Shown here: positions 1-9,960 of the stretch, piece by piece
How the letters are laid out: each line of letters starts with the position of its first letter
How positions within the stretch are numbered: the first letter of the stretch is position 1
The notes under the pieces: model-generated
Told to the model about the DNA's origin: nothing
Database searches by the model: none
What the model saw: the letters and a program-made list of their open reading frames with translations, nothing else
Translations under genes and position numbers: made by a program
NCBI GenBank assembly: GCA_913061145.1
Contig: CAJXUQ010000015.1
Coordinates: forward strand, 23,766-87,765
Direction of reading: 5' to 3'
DNA from: an uncultured Haliea sp.
GTDB taxonomy: Bacteria > Pseudomonadota > Gammaproteobacteria > Pseudomonadales > Halieaceae
DNA length: 64,000 nucleotides

Positions 1-419
1 CCATCGCCCTGCTACTGCACCAGCCCGACATCGCGGCCCGCGTGGAGGTTGCCGCCATCGCCGCGCTGGAAGGCGAGGACATCGTGCTGCTGCGCGAGCT
101 GCTGGCACTGCTGCAGCGGCGCCCGGATTCCAACACCGCCATGCTGCTCGGTCACTGGTATGGCACACCGGAAGGTGAGCTGCTCAGCCGACTGGCCGGG
201 GAGGAGCGACTGATTCCACGCGAGGGGATCGAACAGCAGTTTATCGATACCGTGGAAGCGCTGGCGCAGCTGCCCCAGCGCAGCGAATTGTCAGCGCGAG
301 TCGACAAATTGAAAGCGACCAACTACGCTGAGATGAGCGAAGCGGACAAGCAACAACTCAGGGATCTGCTGAAGGAAAAGCAGCGTCTGGATGAGGCCCG
401 CAAGAAGCGGCAGCCTTGA
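1..419 (+). CDS. dnaG: DNA primase, C-terminal part (cut by window edge)
   Basis: The frame is open from the first bases (codons from position 3) and gives the last 138 residues. It is helical and leucine/glutamate-rich, ending in a basic tail ([15 protein letters not shown]), as expected for the DnaB-binding C-terminal domain of bacterial primase, which couples primer synthesis to the helicase. The zinc-binding and TOPRIM domains would lie left of the window. Identification leans on context: rpoD begins 235 bp downstream, the normal dnaG-rpoD order. The TGA stop falls inside the first unit of an 18-bp tandem repeat. Confidence 0.85.
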   Translation, partial: IALLLHQPDIAARVEVAAIAALEGEDIVLLRELLALLQRRPDSNTAMLLGHWYGTPEGELLSRLAGEERLIPREGIEQQFIDTVEALAQLPQRSELSARVDKLKATNYAEMSEADKQQLRDLLKEKQRLDEARKKRQP

Positions 420-524
420 GCGATGCAGCAGCCTTGAGCGATGCAGCAGCCTTGAGCGACCCAACAGCCTTGAGCGGAGCAACAGCCCTGAGCGGAGCAG
501 GAGCAACAGCCCTGAGCCTGACCG
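411..524. repeat. 18-bp tandem repeat spanning the dnaG stop codon
   Basis: Six consecutive units begin CAGCC(T/C)TGAGC. Units 1 and 2 are identical, units 3, 4 and 6 diverge in the last bases, and unit 5 carries a 6-bp insertion (24 bp). The first unit contains the dnaG stop, and every unit repeats a TGA. The likely origin is slippage duplication of the 3' end of dnaG. Confidence 0.85.
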
Positions 525-603
525 CATTGAGCCGCGCACCGCTCACGCCAAAGCGCTCCAATTAATACCGGGGATTGCACTGGAGGGTCGGCTCTGTTCC
601 GGC

Positions 604-609
604 TATAAT
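604..609 (+). promoter_or_regulatory. Candidate -10 element for rpoD
   Basis: A perfect TATAAT lies 45 bp before the rpoD ATG. No good -35 is found at 16-18 bp; TTGCAC at 575-580 is 23 bp away. This would be an internal promoter of the dnaG-rpoD operon. A ribosome-binding site, GAAGGTG, is at 640-646. Confidence 0.5.
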
Positions 610-654
610 TTCCGGCTACGTTTTTTTTGTATTTTATTCGAAGGTGTCTGCCGA

Positions 655-2463
<1,809 letters not shown>

Positions 2464-2528
2464 GGACTGACCCGCGCGGGTCGCCACGGACGGCGCCTGC
2501 GCACACCGCCTATCGCCGGAGCCCGAAC

Positions 2529-3521
2529 ATGCCCGTGTCATTGTGCATGATCGTCAAGGACGAAGCCTTTTTCCTGCGCGACTGCCTCAGCGCTGCCGCA
2601 CCGCATGTCGACGAACTCGTCGTTGTTGACACCGGTTCCAGCGACAACAGCCGGACCATCGCCAGTGACTTTACCGACCGGGTGTTCGATTACACCTGGC
2701 ACGATGACTACGCCGCCGCCCGCAACTATTCCCTGGCACAGGCGCGAAACGACTGGATCCTCGTGCTGGACGCCGACGAGCTCATCACCCCCACCGACTT
2801 CTCTGCCCTGCACCAGGTCATCGCACGCACCGACCTCGATGGCTTTTTCCTGCAACAGTACAACTACAACAACGACCAGACGGCCTATGGCTGGCAGGCT
2901 GCGCAGGACCTCGAGCTCAGCCGCGGCTTCAGCGGCTATACCGTCAACCCCATCCTGCGCCTGTTCCGCAATCGCCCGGACATCCGCTACGCCGGCAGCA
3001 TCCACGAGACGGTAGATGCCTCCATAGACGAACACCGTCAGGGAACGCTGCACATCCCGATCCACCACTACATCGACGCCAACCCGGCGCGACCGCGCAG
3101 CGCGCGCTCACTGCGCTATCTGGCGCTGATGGAGCGCGAACTGGCCACACTGCCCAGCGGCAGGCTCTACAGCATCGCCGCGACCAGCGCGATGTACCAT
3201 GCGGAAGACTTCTCCCGCGCACGCGACTACTTTGTGCGCGCCGCGGAGATGGGCTACCGTCCCGGGCACAGTCTGGAGGGCGCTGCGGAGGCCTGCTACC
3301 GGGCACAGGATTTCGGCGCCGCCAGCGACCTCTACCAGCGCGCGGAGGCCACGGGCCACCGCACACCCGCCATGTGCCTGAACCGGGCGAACCTCGCGGT
3401 CAAGGCGGGCGACCATGCAGGCGCTGCCACACTCCTGCAGGAATGCCTCGACCTCGGTGGCCTGAGCGCTGAAATCAATGCCGTGATCCGGCGCAACATC
3501 GAGATCCTGCAGGCACGCTAA
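2529..3521 (+). CDS. Glycosyltransferase family 2 protein
   Basis: 330 residues. The N-terminal GT-A fold is clear: SLCMIVKDEAFFLRDCL, then VVVDTGSSDNS for nucleotide-sugar binding and the metal-binding motif LDADE near residue 84. The last 130 residues are alanine-rich, TPR-like helices (YHAEDFSRARDYFVRAAEMGY), a common architecture in tetratricopeptide-linked GT2 proteins. It would transfer a sugar from a nucleotide donor to an unknown acceptor in the cytoplasm. It starts 65 bp after rpoD on the same strand, so read-through from rpoD is possible. A 14-bp palindrome, GACCCGCGCGGGTC, lies at 2469-2482 between them. Confidence 0.85.
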   Translation: MPVSLCMIVKDEAFFLRDCLSAAAPHVDELVVVDTGSSDNSRTIASDFTDRVFDYTWHDDYAAARNYSLAQARNDWILVLDADELITPTDFSALHQVIARTDLDGFFLQQYNYNNDQTAYGWQAAQDLELSRGFSGYTVNPILRLFRNRPDIRYAGSIHETVDASIDEHRQGTLHIPIHHYIDANPARPRSARSLRYLALMERELATLPSGRLYSIAATSAMYHAEDFSRARDYFVRAAEMGYRPGHSLEGAAEACYRAQDFGAASDLYQRAEATGHRTPAMCLNRANLAVKAGDHAGAATLLQECLDLGGLSAEINAVIRRNIEILQAR

Positions 3522-3679
3522 GGCACACATCGCCACTGATGCCCGACAGCCTGCGGCGGTCGCCCCAGGCCCCGCCGGGGGCCCCACAATTGACAGGCCC
3601 CCCGCGTCACCTACGCTTAGTGGATGCCGAAGCTGGTCTCACTGGCATAGCCCTCATAACAATTACAGGAAATACTGCC

Positions 3680-4426
3680 ATGAAAAGAGCAACTTATGCC
3701 GCTGCAGCGGCGCTCGTCTTGGCCGCGGCCAGCGCTGCACCGTCCAGTGCCCAGGATACCGCAACAGCTCAACCCCTCGAGCTCTATGCCTGTACCTTCA
3801 AGGAAGGAAAGGGATTCGCCGACCTTGAAAGCGCCAACAAGGGCCTGAAGAAATGGGCCGCGAAACACAGCCGCGGCTACAATGCGTGGATGATCACGCC
3901 GCAGTTCCGCACCGGGGAGATGCCGTTTGAGGTGGGCTTCATAGGCGCCTATGACAACGCTGAACAGTTCGGCGCGCAGATGCAGAAATGGGTGCACGAG
4001 TCGGGAGCAGTGTCACAGGCCTATGCCGATGCACTGTATTGCAGCCACGCATTGATGGCGTCCTACACCATCCTGGAACCCGACGGCGAGCCGGGCGACG
4101 GTGTGGTCTGGTTCGCTCGCTGCTCCCTCGACGACGACAGCGGCATGGCTGACGCCATGGCCGGCCATAGCAGTGTCAGCGCCATGATGGTGGAGATGGA
4201 AGCGCCCGGCGCGAGCTGGATCCTGGCGCCCTCCCTGGGCGTCGGCGATGTTGAGTTCGACTATTATCACGTAGCCGCATGGCCGTCCTATGCCGCACTG
4301 GGCAAGGCCTTTGAGGCGTATATGAACGGCGGTGGTATCGCCAGGGCCAACGCCACCATGGATGATGTTGCGCACTGCAGCTCACCCAACCTCTACGATG
4401 CCGTGAATATTATCGCTGCTCCCTAG
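3680..4426 (+). CDS. Exported protein of unknown function with an internal duplication
   Basis: 248 residues with a signal peptide of about 23 residues ending SAAPSSAQ, so probably periplasmic. Family not recognised. The mature part shows two similar halves: LYACTFKEG...FEVGFIGAYDNAEQFG...LYCSH and VVWFARCSL...FDYYHVAAWPSYAALG...HCSSP. Each has an N-terminal Cys strand, a central aromatic strand and a C-terminal Cys, which suggests two stacked alpha/beta-barrel-like domains. The frame is open from 3539, but the ATG at 3680, preceded by AGGA (3667-3670), puts the signal sequence at the N-terminus. Confidence 0.7.
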   Translation: MKRATYAAAAALVLAAASAAPSSAQDTATAQPLELYACTFKEGKGFADLESANKGLKKWAAKHSRGYNAWMITPQFRTGEMPFEVGFIGAYDNAEQFGAQMQKWVHESGAVSQAYADALYCSHALMASYTILEPDGEPGDGVVWFARCSLDDDSGMADAMAGHSSVSAMMVEMEAPGASWILAPSLGVGDVEFDYYHVAAWPSYAALGKAFEAYMNGGGIARANATMDDVAHCSSPNLYDAVNIIAAP

Positions 4427-4463
4427 GCGCACCCACCCGCCGCAATCAGCCCCACACAGGGCT

Positions 4464-4491
4464 GTGACTGCGGTGGGTTCTTCTCTATAAT
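4464..4491 (+). promoter_or_regulatory. Candidate promoter of the tRNA-Ile gene
   Basis: GTGACT (4464-4469) and TATAAT (4486-4491) are separated by 16 bp and end 17 bp before the tRNA. The -35 matches consensus at 4 of 6 positions and the -10 is perfect. A small hairpin CAGCCC/GGGCTG (4447-4464) sits immediately upstream. Confidence 0.55.
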
Positions 4492-4508
4492 CCCCCACCT
4501 GCATTATC

Positions 4509-4585
4509 GGGCCTATAGCTCAGTTGGTTAGAGCAGTCGACTCATAATCGATTGGTCCCAGGTTCAAGTCCTGGTGGGCCCACCA
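4509..4585 (+). tRNA. tRNA-Ile (anticodon CAT, Ile2 type)
   Basis: A complete 77-nt cloverleaf. The acceptor stem GGGCCTA pairs with TGGGCCC (4575-4581), followed by discriminator A and an encoded CCA. The D-loop contains AGCTCAGTTGGTTAGAGC and the T-arm contains GGTTCAAGTCC. The anticodon loop CTCATAA gives CAT. Sequence features match the ileX-type tRNA whose C34 becomes lysidine by TilS and which reads AUA, rather than tRNA-Met. This tRNA near rpoD is a familiar arrangement in gammaproteobacteria. Confidence 0.93.
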
Positions 4586-4666
4586 ATTTCTGGCTCTCCC
4601 CAATTCACGGGGGATGCGCCGATATTCACTAAACCCTGTTAACTGCTGACCACGACATTCCCGTTG

Positions 4667-6538
4667 TCACGGGCTGTACCAGATCGGGGAACTGTACACC
4701 CTCTCCTGGATTGTGGCCGGGTGTCCGGTATCCTTCGGGTCGATACCCAACGCGATGGCGTCCAACAGGGAGTAGCGTGGTGTAGGGATTTCCAGCACAC
4801 GAGCGTAATAGAAGGCGCGTTGCGTGGGGTCGAAATCGGGGTCGGTCCAGACCGCCGTAAAACCCGTTGTGCCGATGGTGTTGGTATATTCCCCGGTTTC
4901 CTGATTCACCGTATTGCCAACGCGTTGCGCACCGTCGGTACGCCCGCCGGACAGCGCCACGTCATACACAACCTCCGCCGTACTGCCGTCGTCCCTGAGC
5001 CAGCCCTTGACGATCTGAGCCCGGTCGAGGTTGGCCCCATCGGGGTCTTTCATTGCGGCCAACAGGAAGGTGGGAGTGCGGCCATGCTGTCCCTTCAGAT
5101 CGCCCCCCATGGGCACTCCCTTGGTGTAGCCTACCGCTGCCGGATCCGGCGCTTCTGTATCAGCAGCGTCGAAGTGGAAGCCGCCAAAGAAGCGCAGAGT
5201 GATGCGGGGCCCAGTGGTGGCATAGACCTCGCGGCGCTGGAAGGCGTCAAAGATGGCCTGGCGGGTATTCTCTGTGGCCCACACGCCGGCGTAGCCGGCA
5301 GCGCCCATATCCCAGCCCCGAGAGCCGCCGATCCCCGTGAAGTGCGAGCGCAATTCGGGACGAGAATCGTGCTGGCCCTTGCCGGCAAAATTATCTTCTT
5401 CTACCGCACTCATGCCGGTATGACTGTCGGTGCTGCCGATCACCCCAAGCTTGAAGGGGTTAGTGCCCAACGTCTCCTCCCAGGCCAACCCGCGCTTCAA
5501 CCCAGCGCGGACGTAGTCTCCCTCAGTGGGTGCGGGTGTGCGGCCATCCGGGGTCAGCACAAAAGGGAAAGTTTCGAAGTCGGCAAATTCATCGGTCGGG
5601 GACAGGAGTGGGTGGGTCTCGCTGTCACCCTTGATTTGAGTAATTTCGATAACACGTTCCCACTTCGCCCGCGCACGGGCGTAGGCGGCATCCAGCGGAT
5701 CGCCACTCTGGTCCAGCAGCGGGAACATCTGCCCCATGCTGATGTTCCCGTTGTGGGGAATGGCGATAAACTCCGCTCCCGTGCGTGCGCTGGTTTCCTC
5801 CAGCCAAGCCCACAGATCCCGGGGGTCACCGCTCTCCAGTGAACTGTAGGGAAGGAACTGGCGCGCCACATTACCGCCGTGGGGTGTGAAAACCACTCGG
5901 TGCAGGTTACCGACCTGTGGCTGTGCACTCCACTCCCAGCCTATGAATGCGGTGAACTCGCCGGGGGTATTGTGGCTCTCAACGGTGTCGATGCTGGCCT
6001 CCCAGGTCGGGCGGCGCTTGTCACCTGCGTGCATGCCCGCTATCAGTTCCTGCGCGCTCAATCCGGAGCTGGATTGCAATCCACTGCCAATGCGCACAAT
6101 CTCATCGTAGACGGCCTGCAACTCTGACTCACTCTGCTGCCCGCCCATGCTGGCCAGTATTTTACCCGCGCTGGTTTCCGCGATGTCCGGGTCACCGTCA
6201 AACAGCCGCACGATGGAGCCAAAGAGCTCTGCATGGTCCGCCACCACGGCAAAATCCAGCGGTGCATTGAGGTGCCAGCGGACGTTCGTGGTTGGGCTAA
6301 TCACTGGCAGCCCCCGGGCAAAGCGCAGCGCGGTATCGGGGGTCGAGGTCGGCGTATTGAACAGGTAGACATCAAAGGAGTTACTGGTGTGCAGGTGGGT
6401 GTCACCCCAGTAGAGATTCGTTCTGCGTTCGGTGGCGAGGGGCCTGTCGCCCGGGGAAGCCGCGTGACCTTCCATTGGCAATAAAGCCGCCACCAGCAAC
6501 ATAGTCGTGGAGGCGCGCTGCAGATGACTCCAGTTCAT
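4667..6538 (-). CDS. DUF3604 domain-containing exported protein
   Basis: 623 residues with a signal peptide (cleavage near GHAAS). The PHP-like pattern of DUF3604 proteins is visible: LYWGDTHLHTSNSFD near residue 43, DFAVVADHAELFG, AIPHNGN in the middle, and GVIGSTDSHTG near residue 360. These His/Asp clusters probably hold metals, so a metallohydrolase is likely, but the substrate is unknown for the family. The ATG is preceded by AAGGAGGTT. It stands alone between the tRNA and a decayed dehydrogenase fragment that abuts its start. Confidence 0.88.
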   Translation of the reverse strand: MNWSHLQRASTTMLLVAALLPMEGHAASPGDRPLATERRTNLYWGDTHLHTSNSFDVYLFNTPTSTPDTALRFARGLPVISPTTNVRWHLNAPLDFAVVADHAELFGSIVRLFDGDPDIAETSAGKILASMGGQQSESELQAVYDEIVRIGSGLQSSSGLSAQELIAGMHAGDKRRPTWEASIDTVESHNTPGEFTAFIGWEWSAQPQVGNLHRVVFTPHGGNVARQFLPYSSLESGDPRDLWAWLEETSARTGAEFIAIPHNGNISMGQMFPLLDQSGDPLDAAYARARAKWERVIEITQIKGDSETHPLLSPTDEFADFETFPFVLTPDGRTPAPTEGDYVRAGLKRGLAWEETLGTNPFKLGVIGSTDSHTGMSAVEEDNFAGKGQHDSRPELRSHFTGIGGSRGWDMGAAGYAGVWATENTRQAIFDAFQRREVYATTGPRITLRFFGGFHFDAADTEAPDPAAVGYTKGVPMGGDLKGQHGRTPTFLLAAMKDPDGANLDRAQIVKGWLRDDGSTAEVVYDVALSGGRTDGAQRVGNTVNQETGEYTNTIGTTGFTAVWTDPDFDPTQRAFYYARVLEIPTPRYSLLDAIALGIDPKDTGHPATIQERVYSSPIWYSP

Positions 6539-6729
6539 ATAACCTCCTTGTGAACGGGCGGATCAAGCACTGCATTGTCGTTGCGATAGGGTGGGGTGGG
6601 TATTTCCCCCTGCCAATTCGCAAAGGATAGACCCGGGGTCATGACAATGCCACCATCGACCATCGTGCACTGGCCAGTAATGCAGCCGCTTTTCCGCTTC
6701 CCATACCCGCGCCGTTTTTCCGGGGCCAC
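6535..6729 (-). pseudogene. Remnant of a short-chain dehydrogenase (C-terminal fragment)
   Basis: The 64-codon frame contains GCITGQCTMVDGGIVMTPG, the very recognisable C-terminal strand of short-chain dehydrogenases (ITGQ...VDGG). It lacks the Rossmann motif, the NNAG motif and the YxxxK catalytic site; upstream sequence does not continue the family. It is best read as a decayed gene end. The overlap with the start codon of the neighbouring DUF3604 gene supports non-functionality. Confidence 0.65.
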
Positions 6730-6899
6730 AGCTTGTACTGACCTGCTATTTTCCTCTAAGGTGAAGTGAGGCTTTTTCAGTCATCACACCGTCTGCCATC
6801 ATTGTCGGGCTCTCTGGCAAAAGCCTCGATTATCTCCCGAGGGGTGCCCATCCCGGCAGATCGGCCGGTAACGCGCACCCATCAGCAGCGAAAGGGACA

Positions 6900-7826
6900 A
6901 TGCACCCGCCTGAGTATTTCGTGAACGGGCAGTTGGTCGACCAGCCGCCGAACAGCCCCGGTGTCTATCGCCTGTATGGCGACGGCCCCACGCCCCTGTA
7001 CATCGGCAAGAGCCTGCACATCGCGCGCAGACTGCGCGAACACGCTCGCGAGGCGGAGTCCTCGGCCCGCCACCAGCGCCTGATGCGCAGCACCCGCCGC
7101 ATCGACTGTACGTTAACGGCGGGGGACATTGGCGCCCAGCTTCTGGAAAACCTCGAGATCAAGCGGGACATGCCACTGTTCAACCGGCGTCAGCGCAGGG
7201 CTCGCCACCCGGTCACCGTGCATGTACCCCGCCTGCCCGCAGCGGCTTCGGGCTTTCTGCGACCCGAGGTGACGGCGCTGGCGGCTGACAGTCTGTCCCC
7301 AGACGACAGCCACTACGGCCTGTTTCGCCAGCGCCGGGCAGCCGAGGACTACCTGATCACCCTCGCGCGGCGCTGCGGCCTGTGCCAGCGTGTGCTCGGG
7401 CTGGACCGGGGCCGCGGCCCCTGTTTCGCGTACCAGCTCGGGCAATGTCTCGGCGCCTGTGTGGGTCGGGAGCCCGCCAAGAAGCACAACCTGAGGCTGC
7501 TGGCAGCCCTGGCCCCCGCGCAACTCGCGGCCTGGCCCTGGCAGCACGCCATCCTGCTCCGGGAGGACGCACCGGGGAACGCGCACACGGACTGGCACCT
7601 GGTGCACCAGTGGCACCACCTCGGGACTTTTCCATCCCTGCGGCATTTACCCCGGCGTGCACCGGCCGCGAGCCCGCCCGCCCTTGACCTGGACGCCTAC
7701 CGGATACTGCTGCGCGCGTTTCGCCAGCCGGAGGTGCAGCGCTATGCCTATCGACCCGATGGCAGACCCCGCGCCGTTCCCCTGCCCGATGCATCGCATG
7801 GCACTGTGGACCCCGCAGGGCTATGA
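6900..7826 (+). CDS. cho: UvrC-like excinuclease Cho
   Basis: 308 residues, close to the usual 290-300 of Cho. The N-terminal GIY-YIG nuclease domain is seen as PGVYRLYGDGPTPLYIGKSL (residues about 20-40), the catalytic Arg in RRLREH, and the Glu in LLENLEIKRDMPLFNRR. A second segment carries cysteines in CGLCQRVLG and GPCFAYQLGQCLGAC, as in UvrC/Cho. It lacks the UvrC helix-hairpin-helix and RNase H-like halves. Cho makes the 3' incision in nucleotide-excision repair of bulky lesions. In E. coli it is LexA-regulated, but no clear CTGT-N8-ACAG box is visible upstream here. Confidence 0.9.
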   Translation: MHPPEYFVNGQLVDQPPNSPGVYRLYGDGPTPLYIGKSLHIARRLREHAREAESSARHQRLMRSTRRIDCTLTAGDIGAQLLENLEIKRDMPLFNRRQRRARHPVTVHVPRLPAAASGFLRPEVTALAADSLSPDDSHYGLFRQRRAAEDYLITLARRCGLCQRVLGLDRGRGPCFAYQLGQCLGACVGREPAKKHNLRLLAALAPAQLAAWPWQHAILLREDAPGNAHTDWHLVHQWHHLGTFPSLRHLPRRAPAASPPALDLDAYRILLRAFRQPEVQRYAYRPDGRPRAVPLPDASHGTVDPAGL

Positions 7827-7865
7827 TGGCCTGCCGGTTTCTTCGCAACGCAGGACATCACGGCC

Positions 7866-8477
7866 ATGCCTCATCCAATACCCTACACCCGGTGGGCCGC
7901 AGCCGTTGCCGCCCTGCTGTTCACACTCGCCGGTTGCAGCAACCAGCCCTCGTTCACTGTCGATTACGCGGATGACGTCGATTTCAGCAGTTTCCGCAGC
8001 TATCGCTGGTACGACGATATACACGGGTCCGAGCTCGCCGAATACCGCCAGTACAACAGCTCGGACAAGCGCGTGCGCACCTATGTCGACCGCGAGCTGA
8101 AAGCCCATGGGTTGCGCGAAAGCACCACTGAGCGCGCCGATGTCTGGGTGAATTACCACATATCGAAAGAACAGCAGATGCGGATTGACAGTTTCAGCCG
8201 CTACCCTTCGGCGGGCATGCATGGCGGAGTGGGGGTTGGCACCTACGGTTCAGCCGTGAGCCTCGGCTATAGCAGCGGACCCAGCGTGAGAACCTACAAG
8301 GAAGGGACGGTGGTACTCGATATCATTGATGCACGCAGGAGCAAGATAGTCTGGCGTGGCATTGCAGAAGGGCGGCTCAAGGAAAACCTCTCCATCAACG
8401 ACAAGAACCGCGTCGCTTCCGAGGTGGCCGCCGAGCTGCTGGCGGACTTCCCCCCACGCCCGGTGCCCACGGATTGA
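7866..8477 (+). CDS. DUF4136 domain-containing lipoprotein
   Basis: 203 residues with a lipoprotein signal peptide and lipobox LAGC (Cys near residue 24), so predicted to be membrane-anchored. The DUF4136 pattern follows: VDFSSFRSYRWYD near the start, VDRELKAHGLRES, ADVWVNYHI, and the closing VVLDIIDARRSKIVWRGIAEG plus a helix ending AELLADFPP. Function of the family is unknown. It begins 39 bp after cho and could share its transcript. Confidence 0.88.
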   Translation: MPHPIPYTRWAAAVAALLFTLAGCSNQPSFTVDYADDVDFSSFRSYRWYDDIHGSELAEYRQYNSSDKRVRTYVDRELKAHGLRESTTERADVWVNYHISKEQQMRIDSFSRYPSAGMHGGVGVGTYGSAVSLGYSSGPSVRTYKEGTVVLDIIDARRSKIVWRGIAEGRLKENLSINDKNRVASEVAAELLADFPPRPVPTD

Positions 8478-8499
8478 GGGCCGAATCGACCCCGGCGAC

Positions 8500-9048
8500 C
8501 TACCACATGAGGTCGTCAGGGATTTCGTAGTCCTTGTACCAGTCCTGCTCCTCCGAGCTGAGGCCGGTAGCCCCCGCTTCGCTGCAGATGATCACCCGCG
8601 CAGCGTCGCGCTCGGCAATCTTGTCCGCGATAGGGCGTGGCAGCATTTCATACTGGTCGCCCTGTTTCACAATGGCGATGTTACCGGCCGCCAGCTGCTT
8701 CTGGTCCATGCTGGTGACGTACAGCTTCTTGACCTTGGTGCCGTCGGTGAAGTTGAAGCCCACATCCCCCTTGCCACGCGGAAGCTTGTGACTCTCGACC
8801 AGTTGCCTGATCTGCGCGTTGATGGCTTTGCGCGCCGCCTCGGCGTTGCGCGCCTCATTCAGTTCCCGGTCGCGCTCCGCTTTGCTCGCCAGCGCCTGCC
8901 GCGCCGCCTCGCGGGTCTCCTCTGCCGGGTCGTGCCCGCCACGACGCGCCACATTCGCCTGCTTGCGCTTGTCCTTGGCCAGGCGCTTGGCCTTGGCGGT
9001 ATCTGCCAAACCGGCCTGCAACAATTGATCCTGTAGTGAACCCGCCAT
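8500..9048 (-). CDS. DUF2058 family protein (YaiL-like)
   Basis: 182 residues. Starts MAGSLQDQLLQAGLADTAKA followed by a long, highly charged K/R/E/A helix (about residues 18-75), then a compact domain with GFNFTDGTKVKKLYV and the C-terminal acidic segment EEQDWYKDYEIPDDLMW. This matches DUF2058, described as nucleoprotein/polynucleotide-associated; the molecular role is not established. The ATG at 9048 was chosen over the upstream in-frame start because it gives the family-typical N-terminus. A perfect 12-bp palindrome lies 23 bp upstream. Confidence 0.88.
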   Translation of the reverse strand: MAGSLQDQLLQAGLADTAKAKRLAKDKRKQANVARRGGHDPAEETREAARQALASKAERDRELNEARNAEAARKAINAQIRQLVESHKLPRGKGDVGFNFTDGTKVKKLYVTSMDQKQLAAGNIAIVKQGDQYEMLPRPIADKIAERDAARVIICSEAGATGLSSEEQDWYKDYEIPDDLMW

Positions 9049-9070
9049 CAGCACTGACCTCCCTGGCCGC

Positions 9071-9082
9071 AAATTGCAATTT
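9071..9082. promoter_or_regulatory. 12-bp perfect palindrome upstream of the DUF2058 gene
   Basis: AAATTGCAATTT reads identically on both strands and lies between the DUF2058 and GST genes, both transcribed leftward. It is an AT-rich patch in GC-rich surroundings, consistent with an operator or a promoter element. No protein is assigned. Confidence 0.3.
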
Positions 9083-9099
9083 CTGGACACCGCAACACG

Positions 9100-9945
9100 T
9101 CAGCGGTCCAGGTCCTGTGCCGAGTGCCGCTCCGGCTGATGATCCTCTTCCGGCCCCCAGATACGGTTTACACGTCGGCCACGCTGCACCGCGGGGCGCT
9201 CTGCGATCTCTTTGGCCCAACGGTTGACGTGGGTATAGGAGCCCACATCGAGGAACTCCTGGGCGTCGTACAACGTTTCCAGCACCAGACCTCCGTACCA
9301 GGGCCAGTTCGCCATGTCGGCTATGGTGTAGTCCTCACCACAGAGAAAGCGGCGCTCCGCCAGGTTGCGATCCAGCACATCGAGCTGGCGCTTGACCTCC
9401 ATGGTAAAGCGATTAATGGGGTACTCGAGCTTTTCCGGCGCGTAGGCGTAAAAGTGGCCGAACCCGCCGCCGAGGTAGGGCACACTGCCCATCTGCCAGA
9501 ACAGCCACGACAGGCACTCCGCGCGCTGACCCGCCGCCCGCGGCAGAAACTCGCCAAATTTCTCCGCGAGGTAAAACAGGATCGCACCGGATTCGAACAC
9601 CCGTGCCGGCGGATTGGTGCTGCAATCAAGCAGCGCGGGAATCTTGGAATTCGGGTTGACGTCGACAAAACCAGAGCTGAACTGCTCGCCTTCGAGAATG
9701 TTGATCACCCACGCATCGTATTCAGCGCCTGAGTGGCCCAGCGCCAGCAGCTCCTCCAGCAACACGGTCACCTTGATACCGTTGGGAGTGGCCAGGGAAT
9801 AGAGCTGCAGCGGGTGTTCGCCGCGCGGTAGTGCCTTGTCGTGTGTGGCGCCGGCAATCGGCCGGTTGATGTTGGCAAAACGCCCGCCATTACCCGGCTC
9901 CCAAGTCCAGACCTGCGGCGGCACGTATGCTTTTGACTCACTCAT
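9100..9945 (-). CDS. yghU: Glutathione S-transferase, YghU type
   Basis: 281 residues, the length of YghU/YfcG-like enzymes. The N-terminal extension ending NINRPIAGATHDKALPRGEH is characteristic. The thioredoxin fold follows: LYSLATPNGIKVTVLLEEL, with the TPNG turn replacing the usual catalytic Tyr/Cys. Glutathione-binding elements NPNSKIPAL and ESGAIL are present, then the helical C-domain with GEDYTIADMANWPW. Members act as disulfide-bond reductases or peroxidases using glutathione, in the cytosol. It lies 15 bp after an exported-protein gene on the same strand, so co-transcription is possible. Confidence 0.92.
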   Translation of the reverse strand: MSESKAYVPPQVWTWEPGNGGRFANINRPIAGATHDKALPRGEHPLQLYSLATPNGIKVTVLLEELLALGHSGAEYDAWVINILEGEQFSSGFVDVNPNSKIPALLDCSTNPPARVFESGAILFYLAEKFGEFLPRAAGQRAECLSWLFWQMGSVPYLGGGFGHFYAYAPEKLEYPINRFTMEVKRQLDVLDRNLAERRFLCGEDYTIADMANWPWYGGLVLETLYDAQEFLDVGSYTHVNRWAKEIAERPAVQRGRRVNRIWGPEEDHQPERHSAQDLDR

Positions 9946-9960
9946 ACCCTGTTGCTCCTG

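Noticed and set aside
391..654. N-terminal extension of rpoD in frame
   Set aside because: It translates the tandem repeat ([10 protein letters not shown]) and lacks a start signal; RpoD begins at MTNAAQQQ.
2469..2482. Palindrome GACCCGCGCGGGTC as rpoD terminator
   Set aside because: No loop and no T-tract; not a credible intrinsic terminator, only noted as a palindrome.
6730..6899. LexA box upstream of cho
   Set aside because: No CTGT-N8-ACAG or close variant was found between the SDR relic and the start codon.
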